Positions 9,208 to 18,585 of a DNA stretch of 64,000 nt are shown piece after piece (positions within the stretch are counted from its first letter, which is position 1; each line of letters starts with the position of its first letter). The notes below the pieces were generated by a model, which saw only the letters and a program-made list of their open reading frames with translations, had not been told where the DNA came from and did not search any database. The translations under genes and the position numbers were made by a program. The stretch covers positions 1,506,437 through 1,570,436 of the forward strand of contig NZ_JH600070.1 of NCBI RefSeq assembly GCF_000245015.1. The letters run 5' to 3'. Source of the stretch: Beggiatoa alba B18LD. Its GTDB lineage: Bacteria; Pseudomonadota; Gammaproteobacteria; Beggiatoales; Beggiatoaceae.

Positions 9208-9953
9208 TTTATCTTCCCGTCATACTCAGTAATAAATTCATTCAATAACGCCTGTTGTTCAGGCTGTAAATTGAGGTTAATCAGTAAATCTGGTCGTTTT
9301 AACCAAGTTCGTCCTAAGGCTTGTTTATGTCGCCACCGTGCAATATCGGCATGATTGCCATTTAAAAGCACTGCGGGAACACTTTGCGCATCAATTACTT
9401 CTGGGCGTGTATAGTGTGGACAATCGAGTAAGCCTGCATAAAAAGAATCTTCTGATGCAGAATCTGCATGACCTAATGCACCTGGTAGCCAACGGGTTAA
9501 AGCATCAATCAGAACCATTGCCGCCAATTCCCCACCACTGAGCACATAATCGCCAATAGACCACTCTTCGTCGATGTCGTGTTCAATCACACGCTCATCA
9601 ATGCCTTCATAACGCCCTGCAACTAGCAATAAGTGCGGAAATTGTGAAAGATAAGCCACGCCTGTTTGATCTAAGCGTCGCCCTTGCGGAGAGAGGTATA
9701 AAACCCGCGTATTTTCACCCAGTGTCTGTTTAGCTGTTTGAATCGCCGTGCGTAAGGGATAAACCTGCATCACCATACCAGGCCCGCCCCCATAAGGACG
9801 GTCATCAACATGACGATGTTTGTTATCAGCAAAATCACGCGGATTCCAGTAACTGAGGCGTAACAAACCATTTTGCACTGCCCGTGCCGTGATACCGCCA
9901 CAGGTGAGTGCATTAAACATTTCAGGAAACAGCGTGATAACACCAATCTGCAC
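9204..9953 (-). CDS. trmD: tRNA (guanine-N1-)-methyltransferase TrmD
   Basis: 249 residues. Methylates G37 of tRNAs with a G36G37 sequence, using S-adenosylmethionine, to prevent frameshifting. Trefoil-knot motifs are clear: GGPGMVMQ near residue 58, [25 protein letters not shown] and [14 protein letters not shown]. The flexible-linker catalytic segment [11 protein letters not shown] is present. 30 bp after rimM and overlapping rplS by 4 bp. Confidence 0.97.
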   Translation of the reverse strand: MQIGVITLFPEMFNALTCGGITARAVQNGLLRLSYWNPRDFADNKHRHVDDRPYGGGPGMVMQVYPLRTAIQTAKQTLGENTRVLYLSPQGRRLDQTGVAYLSQFPHLLLVAGRYEGIDERVIEHDIDEEWSIGDYVLSGGELAAMVLIDALTRWLPGALGHADSASEDSFYAGLLDCPHYTRPEVIDAQSVPAVLLNGNHADIARWRHKQALGRTWLKRPDLLINLNLQPEQQALLNEFITEYDGKIK

Positions 9954-9983
9954 GTTAGATCCTATGACTTTAAACCGCAGGAA

Positions 9984-10493
9984 CTAAAAATCTGTGTCCC
10001 ATTCCACCTGTATGGTGCGATTTTGCAAGTCGATGGCTTTGATAAAAACGGTTAACACAAAAGGAATCAAGCGTTCTTGTTCTTCACCCTTGACGACTAA
10101 AACGTCATGAGCACCTGTTTCTAAGAGGTAATCGACAGTTCCAAAACACACACCATCTTGGTTTATAACCGTTAAACCAATTAAATCAGACCAGTAATAT
10201 TCCCCTTCGATTAAGGGGTGCAATTGGGTTTTTGCAATCGCAATATCAGTCCCTAAATAGGGTATTGCTTGATCACGGTCATCAACCCCTTGCAGTTTGG
10301 CAATAATGCCTTTGCCGTGTTCTCGACCATCTTCCACAATGACATCACGCCATTGACCTTGCTGACAAATTTGCCAAGGGCTATAGGTGAGAATATTGGC
10401 TAGTGGGTCAGTGTAGGAATACACTTTAACCCAACCTTTAACACCATACAGACCGTTAATGCGTCCTAGCATCACGCGCGTCTGTTCTGTCAT
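9984..10493 (-). CDS. rimM: Ribosome maturation factor RimM
   Basis: 169 residues from the ATG at 10493 (MTEQTRVMLGRINGLYG); a TTG three codons upstream would overlap rpsP. N-terminal RimM beta-barrel with GLYGVKGWVKVYSYTDP, then a PRC-barrel domain with EGEYYWSDLIGLTV and LIPFV. It binds S19 and assists 30S head assembly. Second gene of the operon. Confidence 0.95.
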   Translation of the reverse strand: MTEQTRVMLGRINGLYGVKGWVKVYSYTDPLANILTYSPWQICQQGQWRDVIVEDGREHGKGIIAKLQGVDDRDQAIPYLGTDIAIAKTQLHPLIEGEYYWSDLIGLTVINQDGVCFGTVDYLLETGAHDVLVVKGEEQERLIPFVLTVFIKAIDLQNRTIQVEWDTDF

Positions 10494-10495
10494 GC

Positions 10496-10759
10496 TTAGC
10501 AAGCCGCAGGAATGGTTTTCTTGGCGTTATCTTTGATTAATTTGGCGACCACTTCAGAGGGTTGTGCGCCAACACTTAACCAATAGCTAACACGGGCAAC
10601 GTCTAAACGCAGACCTTCTTGTTTGTCATTGGCAACGGGGTTATAGAAACCGATGCTTTCTAAGTAATTGCCATCACGACGACTCCGAGAGTCTGTCACA
10701 ACAACATGATAAAAAGGACGTTTTTTAGAGCCACCACGGGATAAACGGATTGTAACCAT
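10496..10759 (-). CDS. rpsP: 30S ribosomal protein S16
   Basis: 87 residues, starting [20 protein letters not shown], with [13 protein letters not shown] and the C-terminal [12 protein letters not shown]. First gene of the rpsP-rimM-trmD-rplS operon. The promoter should lie in the 300-bp gap upstream (10760-11062). No structured leader was recognised there. Confidence 0.97.
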   Translation of the reverse strand: MVTIRLSRGGSKKRPFYHVVVTDSRSRRDGNYLESIGFYNPVANDKQEGLRLDVARVSYWLSVGAQPSEVVAKLIKDNAKKTIPAAC

Positions 10760-11062
10760 AGCTATTCTGTCACCTTAAGAGCAGTACGCAATAGTGCCTA
10801 CAAGTTAATGAAAAATTCAAAATTATAGACGAGAGATAGTCAATAGGGAAGGGGAAAGGTATAATTTCTTATTTAATCCTGTAGAACAGCGTGATAAATC
10901 GCTAATGGCAATAGCTTATATGCGTCGATATATCAGCCTTAAAAAGGTTTAAGAAGAGAAAAGATAGGAATAGACCAATGTCTGTCTAAATCTGAGCACG
11001 CAATTTTTTAGATAGTTTATACTGTTAATCATTGAGTATTGATAATTAGGAGGAATTATCGT

Positions 11063-11410
11063 ATGGCTGACGATGCAAATAACTACGATGATCATTTGGT
11101 TGAATCGCATCTCAATCATTTAACGGAGCAATTAGAAGCACAACGCCGTAAAATTGATGAACAGATGAATAAGCATATTCAGGATATTCAATCACTAAGT
11201 CGCCAAATTACACAACAACATCAAAATGCTCATACTGAAATTTATTCACAACGTGAAAAATTATCATTGCTAGATGAACAAATTAGTGAAATTAGCGAAA
11301 GTATCGAGCGACAAAGTCAATATTTGTCACAAGCAATTCATCAAGTCATAGGAAACTTACCCGATATTCAGCCTGAAAAAAGTAACCGTCGTAAGGATCA
11401 ATCAGCGTGA
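11063..11410 (+). CDS. Small coiled-coil protein
   Basis: 115 residues from ATG 11063, chosen because AGGAGG (11048-11053) lies 9 nt upstream. Very polar, rich in Gln, Glu and His, with heptad-like patterning over about residues 15-95 (NHLTEQLEAQRRKIDEQMNK, LLDEQISEISESIERQS) and no Cys. No catalytic motif and no signal peptide. The stop overlaps the hpt GTG start by 4 bp (GTGA), so it is translationally coupled to the purine-salvage genes. Function unknown. Confidence 0.75.
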   Translation: MADDANNYDDHLVESHLNHLTEQLEAQRRKIDEQMNKHIQDIQSLSRQITQQHQNAHTEIYSQREKLSLLDEQISEISESIERQSQYLSQAIHQVIGNLPDIQPEKSNRRKDQSA

Positions 11411-11964
11411 GCACAATTCCTCTTTCTGAAATTCAACAAGTTTTAGATGAAGCCGATTTAATTTACAGTGCCCCCGAAGTTAATCAAGCAATTAGCAATC
11501 TTGCTAATCAAATTAATCAACAGCTTGCCAACCAATATCCGTTATGTCTAACGGTCATGTTAGGCGGTATGATTTTTAGTGGTCAATTACTCCCCCAACT
11601 CAATTTTTTACTAGAAGCGGATTACATTCACGCAACCCGTTATCGTGGTGCAACACAAGGGGGCGAAGTCTTGCATTGGCTAAAAACGCCTGAACGTTCT
11701 CTAAAAGATAGAATCATTTTATTAATAGATGACGTATTAGACGAAGGTGCGACGCTCTCTGCCTTAGTTGACTATTGCCAACAAGCAGGGGCAAAACGTG
11801 TATTAACCGCCGTATTAATCGATAAAAAACGTCAACGCCAAGGATTACAAAAAGCGGATTTTGCTGCACTCACTTCCCCAGACCGTTATATTTTTGGCTA
11901 TGGTATGGATTATAAAGAACAATTACGCAATGCAGCAGGTATTTACGCGGTAAAAGGATTATGA
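11407..11964 (+). CDS. hpt: Hypoxanthine-guanine phosphoribosyltransferase
   Basis: 185 residues from a GTG that overlaps the preceding stop. Type I PRTase fold with the PRPP loop ILLIDDVLDEGATLSALV (two acidic residues followed by the phosphate-binding GAT) and the N-terminal VMLGGMIFSGQLL. It converts hypoxanthine or guanine plus PRPP into IMP or GMP. The gene overlaps the next one by 4 bp (ATGA); that gene is predicted to release hypoxanthine, so product and consumer are encoded together. Confidence 0.9.
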   Translation: MSTIPLSEIQQVLDEADLIYSAPEVNQAISNLANQINQQLANQYPLCLTVMLGGMIFSGQLLPQLNFLLEADYIHATRYRGATQGGEVLHWLKTPERSLKDRIILLIDDVLDEGATLSALVDYCQQAGAKRVLTAVLIDKKRQRQGLQKADFAALTSPDRYIFGYGMDYKEQLRNAAGIYAVKGL

Positions 11965-12707
11965 CTCAATTAGCAATCATTGGCGGTACAGGTCTGACCG
12001 CATTAGAAGGGTTAGAAATTACCCACAAACAAGTATTGCCCACCCCTTACGGTGAAGCCTCTAGTCCCATTATTCATGGGGTTTACGCAGGCAAAAAAAT
12101 TATATTCCTGCCCCGTCACGGTGCACGCCACAATATTCCCCCTCATAAAATCAACTATCGTGCAAATATTTGGACACTCAAAGAACTAGGGGTAGAAGCA
12201 GTTATTGCCGTGGCGGCTGTTGGGGGAATTCATCCTGATATGCAAGCAACTGACCTTGTTATTCCTCACCAATTGATTGATTACACATACGGACGAGAAC
12301 ATACATTTTTTGCGGATGATTTAGCCCATGTCACTCATATAGACTTTACAGAGCCTTATTGCGAACAATTGCGCCAGCAACTGCTTATAGCAAGCAACAC
12401 ATTAACGACAAAAGTCCATCATCAAGGCGTTTACGGCGCGACTCAAGGCCCACGCCTAGAAAGTACCGCCGAAATTAACCGTATGGAACGTGATGGCTGT
12501 GATATTGTCGGTATGACAGGAATGCCAGAAGCCGCGTTAGCACGCGAATTAAACCTATGTTACGCCTGTTGTTCTGTGATTGTGAATCCTGCGGCGGGAC
12601 GTGGTTTAAAAGAAATTACTATGGCAGATATTGAAGCAAATCTGAGCTTAGGCATTGTTAATGTACGTGCTTTATTAACAGCTTTTTTGAATCAGTTTAA
12701 TACCTAA
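11961..12707 (+). CDS. mtiP: S-methyl-5'-thioinosine phosphorylase (MTAP/PNP family)
   Basis: 248 residues, MTAP/PNP-fold: MTQLAIIGGTGL, FLPRHGARHNIPPHKINYRAN, VAAVGGIHPDM, YGATQGPRLES and MERDGCDIVGMTGMPEAALARE. These phosphate- and base-binding motifs place it in the MTAP/MTIP group. The proteobacterial branch (Pseudomonas PA3004 type) prefers methylthioinosine, giving hypoxanthine and methylthioribose-1-phosphate. The preference is inferred from the neighbouring hpt; methylthioadenosine cannot be excluded. Last gene of the three-gene operon. Confidence 0.85.
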   Translation: MTQLAIIGGTGLTALEGLEITHKQVLPTPYGEASSPIIHGVYAGKKIIFLPRHGARHNIPPHKINYRANIWTLKELGVEAVIAVAAVGGIHPDMQATDLVIPHQLIDYTYGREHTFFADDLAHVTHIDFTEPYCEQLRQQLLIASNTLTTKVHHQGVYGATQGPRLESTAEINRMERDGCDIVGMTGMPEAALARELNLCYACCSVIVNPAAGRGLKEITMADIEANLSLGIVNVRALLTAFLNQFNT

Positions 12708-12800
12708 CTCCCGCTTTGCGAGATTCAAAAACTAAAACCGAAGGTTACTGTATTTTACGCCTGAACTCAGGTTATCTGATTCAGACAATACGATACTATC
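12708..12800. repeat. Degenerate remnant of the composite element
   Basis: The segment contains CTTTGCGAGATTC near 12714-12726, like the left end of the composite element, and GAACTCAGGTTA near 12764-12775, like its right end, followed by CTGATTCAGACAA. It reads as a heavily deleted copy. Confidence 0.45.
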
Positions 12801-12998
12801 ATGAAAAAACACACTTTATTTTCTATCTTCATCCTTACCACTATACTGGCGAGTTGTTCAACACAAGCATGGTATAGCGCGGCACAACAGCGCAATCAAC
12901 AAACTTGTTTAGATGACCCCAGCAATAAATTAGAAAAATGCCAAGAACAACAAATGAGTTATGACCAATATCAACGGGAACGTGAGAAAGTAAAATAA
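12801..12998 (+). CDS. Small lipoprotein, hypothetical
   Basis: 65 residues: MKKHTLFSIFILTTILASC, a lipoprotein signal peptide with lipobox LASC (Cys19), then a Gln/Glu/Lys-rich 46-residue tail with two further Cys (TCLDD, EKCQE) spaced for a possible disulfide. Probably outer-membrane anchored. The stop codon TAA is completed by the first base of the composite element at 12998, so the C-terminus may have been set by that insertion. No recognisable Shine-Dalgarno. Function unknown. Confidence 0.6.
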   Translation: MKKHTLFSIFILTTILASCSTQAWYSAAQQRNQQTCLDDPSNKLEKCQEQQMSYDQYQREREKVK

Positions 12999-13215
12999 CC
13001 TGAGTTCGGCGAGTTTTTTTAAAAAGACAACAGTTTGTCTGAATCAGAATTTTCAGAATTAAAAAGACAAGAAAATTAAAAGAATAAAAAATTATGTTTT
13101 TAATTCTGCTAATTCTGAAAATTCTGTGAATTCTGATTCAGACAAAAAAAGACCTGCGAGGTTTTGAAAACCTAGCAGGTCTCTGTTTTACTTTAAAAAC
13201 TCGCCGAACTCAGGT
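12998..13215. repeat. 218-bp palindromic composite element, copy 2
   Basis: Near-perfect terminal inverted repeat ACCTGAGTTCGGCGAG at both ends, inner hairpin arms TTGTCTGAATCAGAATT, and the palindrome arm CCTAGCAGGTCTCTG at its 3' part (13150-13186). Length and order of modules match copy 1 at 246-461. No target duplication is visible here. Confidence 0.75.
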
Positions 13216-13228
13216 TACCTTAGCTATA

Positions 13229-14149
13229 TCAAATCATTTCCCCCACCTGAGCGAACGCGCTTCGTAACTGATTAATTTCTGTTTCAGCATATAAACCCTC
13301 ACGATAGCGTTTTATGGCTTCCGTGACTTGTCCTAACTGTAACAGCATCATCACACTTTCATAATCTCGCCCATCGGCTTGTGCTAAATATAAATACTCC
13401 TGATAACGTCCTTGTTCTTTCAATATGCGCAAATAACGATTAATTAACGCATCCGCATCATAAGGCTGACCTGTATCCACCTGCTCATCCGTCCAATCAG
13501 CCAGTAAATTTGACTCTTGCCACAAAGGTTGCTGAGTTTGCCCCTGTAAAATTTGCTGTAAAGGCAAATAATCCCAATTAAATTGTAATGCATCTAAAGC
13601 AGTATCAAAAACATACACCATATAATGCGCAAGCTGTGCCTGCCATACGGTTAATTTTTGTTGCCAAAGTTGACGACTTTTATGAGACAACACCGTTTTT
13701 AAAAAACTATCTGCCCATAACTCACTCATATCCGACAATAAACGAATATAATTTGCCTGTGCCACAAAATCCGCATGACTTGCCTTATCTTGTGAAATTT
13801 TATGAAAGGTTGCTAAAGCGACTTCTAACAATCCAACGGTGACTGCCTCTAATAAAATCAGTGCGGTATGTCCTTGTTGCAAAGATAAATATTGTGGTAC
13901 TGTGGCTAACAAACTTTCTATATCCCCGCCATGTCTAACTAATTGCTGAATTGCCTTCGTATCAAGATGAATCGGTAATTCTGACATGATAGGAGCACAT
14001 CCTGATTCTTCTGCTTGCCACTGTATCAATTGCTCCAGAATAGCCGCCTCTAAATGGGGTTGCTTTTTAATTAAAAGATTGATCAAAAAAATTAACTTTA
14101 CTGGCTCTAACTCAGACAATTGTTTCTGTAACGTATCATCATTAGACAT
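13229..14149 (-). CDS. Hypothetical helical protein
   Basis: 306 residues from ATG 14149, with AGGA nine bases upstream; an upstream ATG (14239) would overlap the divergent gene. No signal peptide. The composition is almost entirely alpha-helical, with Leu/Gln-rich repeats, and the C-terminal part (YLRILKEQGRYQEYLYLAQ, LGQVTEAIKRYREGL) resembles TPR-like helical hairpins. No catalytic motif was recognised. It is divergent from the GGDEF-EAL gene. Confidence 0.7.
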   Translation of the reverse strand: MSNDDTLQKQLSELEPVKLIFLINLLIKKQPHLEAAILEQLIQWQAEESGCAPIMSELPIHLDTKAIQQLVRHGGDIESLLATVPQYLSLQQGHTALILLEAVTVGLLEVALATFHKISQDKASHADFVAQANYIRLLSDMSELWADSFLKTVLSHKSRQLWQQKLTVWQAQLAHYMVYVFDTALDALQFNWDYLPLQQILQGQTQQPLWQESNLLADWTDEQVDTGQPYDADALINRYLRILKEQGRYQEYLYLAQADGRDYESVMMLLQLGQVTEAIKRYREGLYAETEINQLRSAFAQVGEMI

Positions 14150-14231
14150 AGGTGTGATTCCTAAAAAATGTGTGATGGAAAAGAACTTGCTTATCTCTTT
14201 TCTACCTGACTGCAAAATACATTGATTTCTT

Positions 14232-16994
14232 ATGCCCAATTTTTTGTTAAAAAAACCTTATTTAGCATTACTATTAGTCACTTTCATCGGATTAAGCCTT
14301 TCCTTTACGAGCTTTACCTACACAAAACAATGGGAAACACAAGCCTTTATCCAAGAAAAAGAGGTTTTACTCAATCAATATATTCGTTTACTTCGTCAAT
14401 CCTCATTGACGATAAACACCTTATTAAACTCTCTGCGCAGTTTATACACGCTACAACAACAAGTTAAACCAGATGACTTTAACTTATTGACGAATCAGGA
14501 GTTATTAAACGACTGGATTTATGGATTTTTATGGCTACCACGCATTGATGACAGCCAGCGTCAAGCGATAGAACAACAACTTGCTCGCCCATTTTGGGAT
14601 ATTGATGCACAACAACCCCGTAGCCCTGCACCCATACGCGCCGCGTACTACCCTGTTTTATTGGCAGAACCACAACTCCATGTTGAAAACTTACAAGGCT
14701 TAGACCTCAGTCAAAACTACTTACATCCTTACCCCTCGCATTCATACGATAGTCGCCTTATTACGATTAACAACCCCCAACAACCGACAGAACTGCAACT
14801 ACATGTCTTTCTGCCAATTTACGACCCGATAACACAACCTCATATCGCTGGTTTTTTCACCATTGTTTTACGCATTAATACGTTTATTGAAACCCTCTTA
14901 CGCCCCGCTAAACAACGTCAAAACCTCTTTTTAGTCATTCGTGATGCCAATACCGAACAACTGATTTACGCCCCAACATGGTACAAACCGACAGATAAAA
15001 AAATATTACAAAACAATATACTACGTAGCATTCCTTTGGATTTTGAAGGGCAACATTGGCAAATAGAATTGCAGTATCTGGCAGAAAACACAGGGGAACA
15101 ATATCACTATGCATGGATTGTTTTACTTGTCGGCTGTTTATTCACAGCAGGCTTAGTACGTTATCTCTATGTCATTATTAACAATGGCGTACAAACTGAA
15201 CAACTGGTACAACAACGCACACAAAATTTACTGGAAGTTAATCAAACTCTCAGCGAAGAAATGCAAGCTCGTGAGCAAATGACCCTTGCCTTGATTGCGG
15301 CGGAAAAAAAATACCGCGCTATTTTTGAAAATGCGATAGAAGGGATTTTCCAATGTGACCCTGACGGTCACTTTTTACGTGTGAATCCTGCCTTTGTACG
15401 CATGTTTGCCTTTCACAATATGGCAGAAATTTGTGCTATTCACTGCCATAACAACAAAATTAATTTATTTCTCAATACCCAACAATATCAAAGTTATTTA
15501 AACCGTCTTAATCGAGATGGCGAAGTAAAAGACTTTGAATATCAAGCAGTCTGTGCTAATCAAGAAATTATCTGGGTGAGTGAAACCACAAAAGCTGTTT
15601 ATGACAAACTCGGAAAACTAACGCATTATGAAGGAATTATCGAAAATATCACCGAGCGAAAAAAACAAGAAGAAAAACTCCGCTATGCCGCTTCACACGA
15701 CACATTAACAGGGCTGCACAACCGTAGCGCGTTCACTGAACGGCTGACAACGTTAATCAAACAACAACATGCACACTTTTTAATCAGTAATATCATTAGC
15801 TTTGCCGTTTTATTCGTCGACTTAGACCGTTTTAAAATTGTCAATGACAGTATGGGACATCTTGTTGGCGATAAACTCTTACAAGCCGTCGCAAAGCGAT
15901 TGCTAACAAGCACGCAACACGCTAATACTCATATTGCCCGTTTTGGGGGCGACGAATTCGCTTTACTGATGGAAAAAATATCAAACCTCAACACATTAGA
16001 ACAATACATTGAAAATATTCAGAAACAACTCAGTCAACCCTATGAGCTAGAAGGGGAAACTTTCGTAACGACTGCAAGCATTGGTATCGCCCTCTCTTCA
16101 GCACATTATTTAAGTGCCGATGAAGTGCTACGTGATGCCGATACCGCCATGTACGCCGCGAAAAAACAAGGGTTAGGCAAATACGCCTTTTTTCAACCCA
16201 AAATGCACACGCACGTTGTACACCTAATGCGTATGGAAGCTGATTTGCGTAAAGCTTTTGAACGAGAAGAATTACAAGTTTACTATCAACCCATTATTTC
16301 CCTAGAAAATCAACATACGGTTGGTTTAGAAGCCCTCGTCCGTTGGCAACATCCACAACGCGGGCTTATTCCGCCCGATGAATTTATTCCACTTGCAGAA
16401 GAAACAGGTATGATTCAAGAACTTGGACGTTGGGTATTTCAGGTCGCTTGTAAACAACTACGCAAATGGCAACAACGCTACCCGCAACACGCGCAACTGG
16501 GAATTAATATCAACGTCTCAGCTATTCAATTTAAACAACCGCGTTTAGTACGAGATATTCAAGATATTTTAGAAAAAACAGGCGTAAGTCCGCGCAACTG
16601 TCGCATAGAAATTACCGAAAGTGCGATGATGTATAATCCAGAAGAAACATTGAAAATTTTAAAAGAATTAAAAGAGTTAGAGTTACAACTCTATATTGAC
16701 GATTTTGGGACAGGTTACTCATCACTGAGTTATTTACAAAAATTTCCCATAGACGCGCTAAAAATCGATAAAAGTTTTATTCGAGATTTAGACAATGACA
16801 AGCGTTCTTACCAAATTGCACAAGCTATCATTGCCTTAGGTGAGGCATTTAACTTAAAAACGGTTGCTGAAGGGGTAGAAACACAAAAGCAATTATCACT
16901 TTTAAAAAGTGTGCATTGTCATCAAGTGCAAGGCTTTCTTTTTTCACGTCCTAAACCACTTGCAGACATAGAGAACTATTTGCAACATCACTGA
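14232..16994 (+). CDS. CHASE-PAS-GGDEF-EAL sensor protein
   Basis: 920 residues. A membrane segment at residues about 9-28 and a second at about 294-318 enclose an extracytoplasmic CHASE-type sensor. Then a coiled segment, a PAS domain (about 355-475), GGDEF (about 490-645) and EAL (about 660-915). The GGDEF loop ARFGGDEF is intact, but there is no RxxD site five residues before it. EAL motifs are intact: LEALVRW, ITESAMM, DDFGTGYSS, LKIDKSFIRD, AEGVET and QGFLFSRP. It is therefore likely to hydrolyse c-di-GMP, possibly with a regulatory or active GGDEF. It is opposite in sense and site content to the inhibited cyclase at 1408-4503. Confidence 0.92.
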   Translation: MPNFLLKKPYLALLLVTFIGLSLSFTSFTYTKQWETQAFIQEKEVLLNQYIRLLRQSSLTINTLLNSLRSLYTLQQQVKPDDFNLLTNQELLNDWIYGFLWLPRIDDSQRQAIEQQLARPFWDIDAQQPRSPAPIRAAYYPVLLAEPQLHVENLQGLDLSQNYLHPYPSHSYDSRLITINNPQQPTELQLHVFLPIYDPITQPHIAGFFTIVLRINTFIETLLRPAKQRQNLFLVIRDANTEQLIYAPTWYKPTDKKILQNNILRSIPLDFEGQHWQIELQYLAENTGEQYHYAWIVLLVGCLFTAGLVRYLYVIINNGVQTEQLVQQRTQNLLEVNQTLSEEMQAREQMTLALIAAEKKYRAIFENAIEGIFQCDPDGHFLRVNPAFVRMFAFHNMAEICAIHCHNNKINLFLNTQQYQSYLNRLNRDGEVKDFEYQAVCANQEIIWVSETTKAVYDKLGKLTHYEGIIENITERKKQEEKLRYAASHDTLTGLHNRSAFTERLTTLIKQQHAHFLISNIISFAVLFVDLDRFKIVNDSMGHLVGDKLLQAVAKRLLTSTQHANTHIARFGGDEFALLMEKISNLNTLEQYIENIQKQLSQPYELEGETFVTTASIGIALSSAHYLSADEVLRDADTAMYAAKKQGLGKYAFFQPKMHTHVVHLMRMEADLRKAFEREELQVYYQPIISLENQHTVGLEALVRWQHPQRGLIPPDEFIPLAEETGMIQELGRWVFQVACKQLRKWQQRYPQHAQLGININVSAIQFKQPRLVRDIQDILEKTGVSPRNCRIEITESAMMYNPEETLKILKELKELELQLYIDDFGTGYSSLSYLQKFPIDALKIDKSFIRDLDNDKRSYQIAQAIIALGEAFNLKTVAEGVETQKQLSLLKSVHCHQVQGFLFSRPKPLADIENYLQHH

Positions 16995-17069
16995 TTGAGA
17001 TTGAATAACACAACGGGCAGGGCTTATAAAAAACCCTGACCTTGTCCATAGATGAGATAAAACTAAACC

Positions 17070-17393
17070 TTACCAAACATCTTTTGGCACAACTAAACGT
17101 TCAACAACTTCATCACCAATTAAATGTTGCTCAAAAATCTCACTGACATCGTCAACCGTCACATTGCCATACATAACCCCTTCAGGATACACAACAACGC
17201 TTGTACCCAGTTGGCAAGGACCTAAACAGCTAGATTGGGCAATAGAAACCGTTGCAAATAAGTTACGGGCTTGCCATTGACGAAAAAATTCATCAATGAC
17301 GGGTTTACAGCCACGTTCGGTACAAGAGCCGCGAGGATGTCCAGCAGGACGGCTTTGGGCGCAAACAAATACATGTTTCTGTGGTCTTGGCAT
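17070..17393 (-). CDS. Thioredoxin-like [2Fe-2S] ferredoxin
   Basis: 107 residues starting MPRPQKHVFVCAQSRP. Cys11, Cys24 or Cys29, and the SSCLGPC pair fit the four-cysteine ligand set of thioredoxin-like 2Fe-2S ferredoxins (shethna/NuoE-like fold), and GVMYGNVTVDDV follows as in the family. Such proteins act as small electron carriers or in iron-sulfur and nitrogen metabolism; the partner is unknown. Single-gene unit. Confidence 0.85.
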   Translation of the reverse strand: MPRPQKHVFVCAQSRPAGHPRGSCTERGCKPVIDEFFRQWQARNLFATVSIAQSSCLGPCQLGTSVVVYPEGVMYGNVTVDDVSEIFEQHLIGDEVVERLVVPKDVW

Positions 17394-17680
17394 AACAGTT
17401 CTCCAAAAAATAAATATTTCTATCGCTCTGACGCTGAAGACTTCAAGCAGTGGGTCTTATCTTTTTTAACCCCCGCGACCCTTTTTCGCTGAAGACAAGC
17501 ATAATGTTACGCAAAGCAGAATTTGATTACCACAGATTTTCTCGGTTATTTACCCTAACTGGCGCGATGACTCAGCAAAAAAAGATTAGGATAACCTGAG
17601 TTTGCCTTTATATTTAGTTAAATGTTAAATTTAATCAAAATATTATTGTTTTTAAATTGTTATGATAGAGGTATAAAACA

Positions 17681-17938
17681 ATGGAACAAGTGATTTTAGC
17701 CAGCAATATCAAATGTAGTGGATGTGCAAAAACGATACAGGAAGGGCTAACAACTTTAGCAGGGGTTCAACAAATCACGGTAGATGTGCCTGAGGGTAAG
17801 GTCACTGTTACAGGGGATAATTTACAACGCAGTGCATTAACGCAAAAACTCGCTGAATTAGGCTATCCAGAAAAAACGGCAACGAGTGGATTAGTGAATA
17901 TTATGCAGAAAGCAAAGGGTTTATTTGCAGGGAAATAA
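17681..17938 (+). CDS. Heavy-metal-associated (HMA) domain protein
   Basis: 85 residues. HMA fold with the metal-binding motif in SNIKCSGCAKTI (Cys12 and Cys15) and the usual VDVPEGKVTVTG strand, followed by a short C-terminal extension (SGLVNIMQKAKGLFAGK). This is a CopZ-like metallochaperone or a P-type ATPase partner; no ATPase lies nearby. The Cys-x-x-Cys pair suits Cu(I) or Zn(II). Short AT-rich upstream region with a weak AGGT before ATG. Followed by a strong bidirectional terminator. Confidence 0.85.
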   Translation: MEQVILASNIKCSGCAKTIQEGLTTLAGVQQITVDVPEGKVTVTGDNLQRSALTQKLAELGYPEKTATSGLVNIMQKAKGLFAGK

Positions 17939-17958
17939 TTTTTTTGTTCGTTTAGAAA

Positions 17959-18000
17959 TAAAGCCCTTACAGATTTTTAAAAATCCGTAAGGGCTTTTTT
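17959..18000. terminator. Bidirectional intrinsic terminator
   Basis: Stem arm AAAGCCCTTACAGATTTT pairing with its complement, followed by T6 on the plus strand and preceded by an A-run for the minus strand. Located between the HMA gene and the convergent pgsA. Confidence 0.85.
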
Positions 18001-18027
18001 ATGGATAAATCCTGATTCAGGCAAAAA

Positions 18028-18585
18028 CTACAGCCCATCTTTTAAAAGGAGTGGTAAAGCCGCTCGCAGATATACAAACATCGACCAAATGGTTAAGACT
18101 GCTGCCACGTAGAGCAGGACAAAACCAATATAATCCGTCGGTAATGTGAATATCGGCTCATGATAGAGTAAGAGGGTAATTGCCAACATTTGAGCGGAAG
18201 TTTTGACTTTGCCAATATGAGAAACAGCGACCGTCGCACGTTGTCCAAGTTCTGCCATCCACTCGCGCAGTGCAGAAATCGTGATTTCTCGCCCAATAAT
18301 AATGGCGGAAGGAATAGACATCCACGCGCTAGGGTGGGCTTCTACCAAAAAGACTAAGGCAACCGCAACCATGAGCTTATCTGCTACAGGGTCAAGAAAT
18401 GCACCAAAAGCAGAAAGTTGATTCCAGCGTCTAGCCAGATAGCCGTCAAACCAGTCAGTTATCGCCGCAAGGGCAAAAATCAAGGTGGTTAATTCATTAG
18501 CCCATGCGCTCGGTAAGTAGTAAGCACCAATAAACAGGGGAATTAAGACGATACGTAATAAAGTAAGTGCGTTTGGTGTTGTCAC
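18028..18585 (-). CDS. pgsA: CDP-diacylglycerol-glycerol-3-phosphate 3-phosphatidyltransferase
   Basis: 185 residues, integral inner-membrane enzyme of phosphatidylglycerol synthesis (CDP-diacylglycerol + glycerol-3-P to PGP + CMP). The CDP-alcohol phosphotransferase signature is complete: DWFDGYLAR, then GAFLDPVADK. Four or more hydrophobic segments; starts MTTPNALTLLRI as usual. Its ATG overlaps the uvrC stop by 4 bp, the common uvrC-pgsA arrangement of gammaproteobacteria. Confidence 0.95.
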   Translation of the reverse strand: MTTPNALTLLRIVLIPLFIGAYYLPSAWANELTTLIFALAAITDWFDGYLARRWNQLSAFGAFLDPVADKLMVAVALVFLVEAHPSAWMSIPSAIIIGREITISALREWMAELGQRATVAVSHIGKVKTSAQMLAITLLLYHEPIFTLPTDYIGFVLLYVAAVLTIWSMFVYLRAALPLLLKDGL

